DNA of 64,000 bases from Pleurocapsa sp. PCC 7319 (GTDB lineage: Bacteria > Cyanobacteriota > Cyanobacteriia > Cyanobacteriales > Xenococcaceae): the NCBI RefSeq assembly GCF_000332195.1, contig NZ_KB235922.1, positions 496,001 to 560,000 on the forward strand. Direction: 5' to 3'. This document shows positions 61,972-64,000 of the stretch, in pieces; position 1 is the first letter of the stretch, and every line of letters begins with the position of its first letter. The notes beneath the pieces are model-generated. The model had not been told where the DNA came from and searched no databases. It saw only the letters and a program-made list of their open reading frames with translations. The position numbers and the translations under genes were made by a program.

Positions 61972-64000
61972 CTAACTCAAGCCTTCAATTAACTTTTGTT
62001 TTGCAGTATCCAAAGCTTTATCTAACTTACTGGCATCTCTGCCGCCAGCTTGAGCGAGATTTGGTCTGCCACCACCGCCACCGCCGCAGATTTTGGCAAT
62101 ACCACCAATAAATTTTCCGGCTTGTAGTTTCTTTTCTTGGATAACTTTCTGACTAAAAGCAGCTACTAAACTAATTTTTCCTTCCGAAGGTATGGATGCA
62201 ATTACTACGGCTGATTCTCCTAGTTTTTGTTGCAATCTTTCTGCTGCCGACTGTAAAGACTTTGCATCCATTTCTCCCATATTGGCTACCAGAATTTTAT
62301 AATCACCGACTGTTTCGGCTTGGGATAACAAACTGTCAGATTTGGCTAGAGCTAGCTCCTGTTTTGCTGCTTCTAATTCTTTTTGAGTCGCTTTGAGTTC
62401 TGCTTGTAAACTATTAACTCGATCGCCGATTTCTTCGGGTTTGACTTTAAAGCGATCGCTCAATTCTTTAACGACTTTATCCCGTACTTCTAAATAATCT
62501 AAAATAGCTGCCCCAGCTACAGCTTCAATCCTTCTTACCCCAGAAGAAATACCAGTTTCCGAGATAATTTTAAATGCGCCAATTTCAGCCGTATTTTTAA
62601 CATGAGTACCGCCACAAAGTTCCATAGAAACTCCCGGAAAATCGATTACTCTCACTTCAGCAGTATATTTTTCCCCAAACATAGCCGTTGCACCTTTAGC
62701 CTTAGCATCTTCTAAGGGCATAATATTCACATCAGCTTCATGGGCTTCGGAAATCCAAGTATTAACCAATTCTTCTACTTGTTGTACATCTTTCGGTTTT
62801 AAAGCGCGGGGAGAATTAAAGTCAAACCGAAGGCGATCAAAACTGACTAACGATCCAGCTTGAGATACGGAATTATCAACTACCTTCTTCAATGCTGCCT
62901 GAAGTAAGTGAGTTGCAGTGTGATTTGCTTGCACGCGACGACGACAAGCACGATCAATAGCTGCGTTAACTGTATCTCCCACAGTAACACTACCGCGCTC
63001 AATTTTTCCGTAATGAACAAAGAACCCAGATTCTTGTTGTACATCTTGGATACGAATTAGCAGGTTATCCCCAGAAAGATATCCTTTATCCCCAATTTGC
63101 CCTCCAGATTCAGCATAAAAAGGAGTTTGATCGAGAATAAGTTGAATTTCTGCTCCTACTTCAGCAGCTTCTGAAGATTTCCCTGAGATTAATACCGCTT
63201 CAACTTTTGCCTGGGATTGAAGTTCGCCGTAGCCGGAAAATTCTGTAGGATGAATATGTTCTGCCAGTTTATCGATACTTCCCTGAACTGTCAAATCGAT
63301 GGTTTCGTGTGCTGCTCTAGCCCGAGTACGCTGTTGTTCCATTTCTGCTTCAAAGCCTGCTTCATCAACAGTTAAACCTTGTTCCTCGGCAATTTCTTGA
63401 GTCAATTCAAAGGGAAAGCCGTAAGTGTCATAGAGAGTAAAGGCATCTACTCCAGATATCTGCTTATTGGTGCTAGCAATAATTTCTGCTAATAGTTTTT
63501 CCCCTCTATCCAATGTCTTCAGAAATTGTGATTCTTCAGTGACTAACTGATTTTTTATAAACTCTTCCCTTTCCCTAACATTAGGATAAGCTGATTCCGA
63601 GAGAGCGATCGCAGTTGCTGCAACTTGATTAATAAAATTACCATTAATCCCAATCAATCTGCCATGACGAATTACTCGCCGTATTAAGCGACGTAAAATA
63701 TAACCGCGATCGGTATTAGAAGCAGTAATGCCATCGGCAATCATATGAACCACTGCACGAACATGATCGCCAATGACTTTTAAAGAGGTTTTAGTCTTCT
63801 CGTCAGCTTGATTGTAATCAATTCCTGCAATCTCAGCAGCAGTTTTAATAATCGGGAAAATTAAATCAGTTTCATAATTATTGGGTACTTGCTGAAGGAT
63901 TTGCGCCATCCTTTCCAAACCCAAACCTGTATCGATGTTTTTATTTTGTAGAGGGGTTCTATTTCCTTCCGCATCTTGGTTGTATTGCATGAATACCAAG
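61972..64000 (-). CDS. alaS: alanyl-tRNA synthetase, 5' end outside the window
   Basis: The C-terminal ~675 residues are present; the first ~200 (class II catalytic core) lie beyond the right edge. Visible: [16 protein letters not shown] (end of the catalytic domain), the tRNA-recognition domain ([12 protein letters not shown]), the editing domain with HTATHLL and ELCGGTH (zinc and water-activating residues), a coiled coil (~500-560) and the C-Ala domain with [17 protein letters not shown]. It charges tRNA-Ala and clears Ser-tRNA-Ala. Convergent with the ZIP-like gene. Confidence 0.97.
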   Translation of the reverse strand, partial: LVFMQYNQDAEGNRTPLQNKNIDTGLGLERMAQILQQVPNNYETDLIFPIIKTAAEIAGIDYNQADEKTKTSLKVIGDHVRAVVHMIADGITASNTDRGYILRRLIRRVIRHGRLIGINGNFINQVAATAIALSESAYPNVREREEFIKNQLVTEESQFLKTLDRGEKLLAEIIASTNKQISGVDAFTLYDTYGFPFELTQEIAEEQGLTVDEAGFEAEMEQQRTRARAAHETIDLTVQGSIDKLAEHIHPTEFSGYGELQSQAKVEAVLISGKSSEAAEVGAEIQLILDQTPFYAESGGQIGDKGYLSGDNLLIRIQDVQQESGFFVHYGKIERGSVTVGDTVNAAIDRACRRRVQANHTATHLLQAALKKVVDNSVSQAGSLVSFDRLRFDFNSPRALKPKDVQQVEELVNTWISEAHEADVNIMPLEDAKAKGATAMFGEKYTAEVRVIDFPGVSMELCGGTHVKNTAEIGAFKIISETGISSGVRRIEAVAGAAILDYLEVRDKVVKELSDRFKVKPEEIGDRVNSLQAELKATQKELEAAKQELALAKSDSLLSQAETVGDYKILVANMGEMDAKSLQSAAERLQQKLGESAVVIASIPSEGKISLVAAFSQKVIQEKKLQAGKFIGGIAKICGGGGGGRPNLAQAGGRDASKLDKALDTAKQKLIEGLS

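Noticed and set aside
1-64000. CRISPR array, prophage or tRNA genes
   Set aside because: No regularly spaced repeats, no phage structural or integrase genes, and no cloverleaf with a CCA-adjacent acceptor stem was recognised in the spacers.

Overview
The window is chromosomal DNA of a beta-cyanobacterium. The evidence is form IB Rubisco with RbcX, beta-carboxysome genes (ccmK/L/M/N), the inducible NDH-1MS CO2-uptake genes (ndhF3, ndhD3, cupA), cyAbrB, a SigF-like sigma factor, several cyanobacteria-only families (DUF3153, DUF3120, DUF1816) and many GCGATCGC (HIP1) octamers. Base composition is AT-rich. A unicellular or baeocyte-forming lineage is a guess only. I see no rRNA, tRNA or CRISPR array.

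Layout. 0-16.6 kb, mostly minus strand: two TPR genes, a hydroxylase-like/SDR fusion, a glycolipid-type GT2, two envelope proteins, a PmbA/TldE-like protein, an RNB/S1 protein that lacks the usual catalytic aspartates, a beta-CASP metallo-hydrolase, a 40-residue membrane protein and a CPA1 antiporter with a TrkA-N domain. 17-25.7 kb: a GT39 transferase, cyAbrB, a cysteine-free Rrf2 regulator, a GFA-type zinc protein, CbiB, a group 2 sigma factor, an ACP-alpha-oxoamine synthase fusion behind a structured leader, and a SigF-like sigma factor. 25.9-33 kb: a lone RND pump, an RRM protein, DUF3120, an OppB-type permease, and a Rieske oxygenase divergent from a TetR protein carrying an extra C-terminal DNA-binding-like domain. 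34-42.5 kb is accessory: a copper ATPase with a cupredoxin-like partner, an SmtB/ZiaR-type repressor with a zinc-type P-ATPase, an AraC regulator, a truncated DUF3291 gene, a toxin-antitoxin pair and a membrane hydroxylase. 42.5-44.4 kb is a complete insertion sequence with terminal inverted repeats and a 4-bp target duplication.

44.6-57.6 kb is a compact CO2-concentrating locus. On the minus strand lie rbcL-rbcX-rbcS and the ccmK-ccmK-ccmK-ccmL-ccmM-ccmN operon. Divergent from them on the plus strand is ndhF3-ndhD3-cupA. CO2 taken up and hydrated by NDH-1MS becomes bicarbonate. Bicarbonate is dehydrated inside the carboxysome shell (CcmK/CcmL), where CcmM and CcmN organise Rubisco, which RbcX helps assemble. 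ccmO, ccaA and cupS are not in the locus. The middle ccmK is a mosaic of its two neighbours, as expected from unequal crossing-over.

57.8-64 kb: fabD, a fibrillin-like protein, DUF1816, a decayed Crp-CHAD gene fusion with a frameshift, a ZIP-like membrane protein and the 3' part of alaS, which runs off the right edge.
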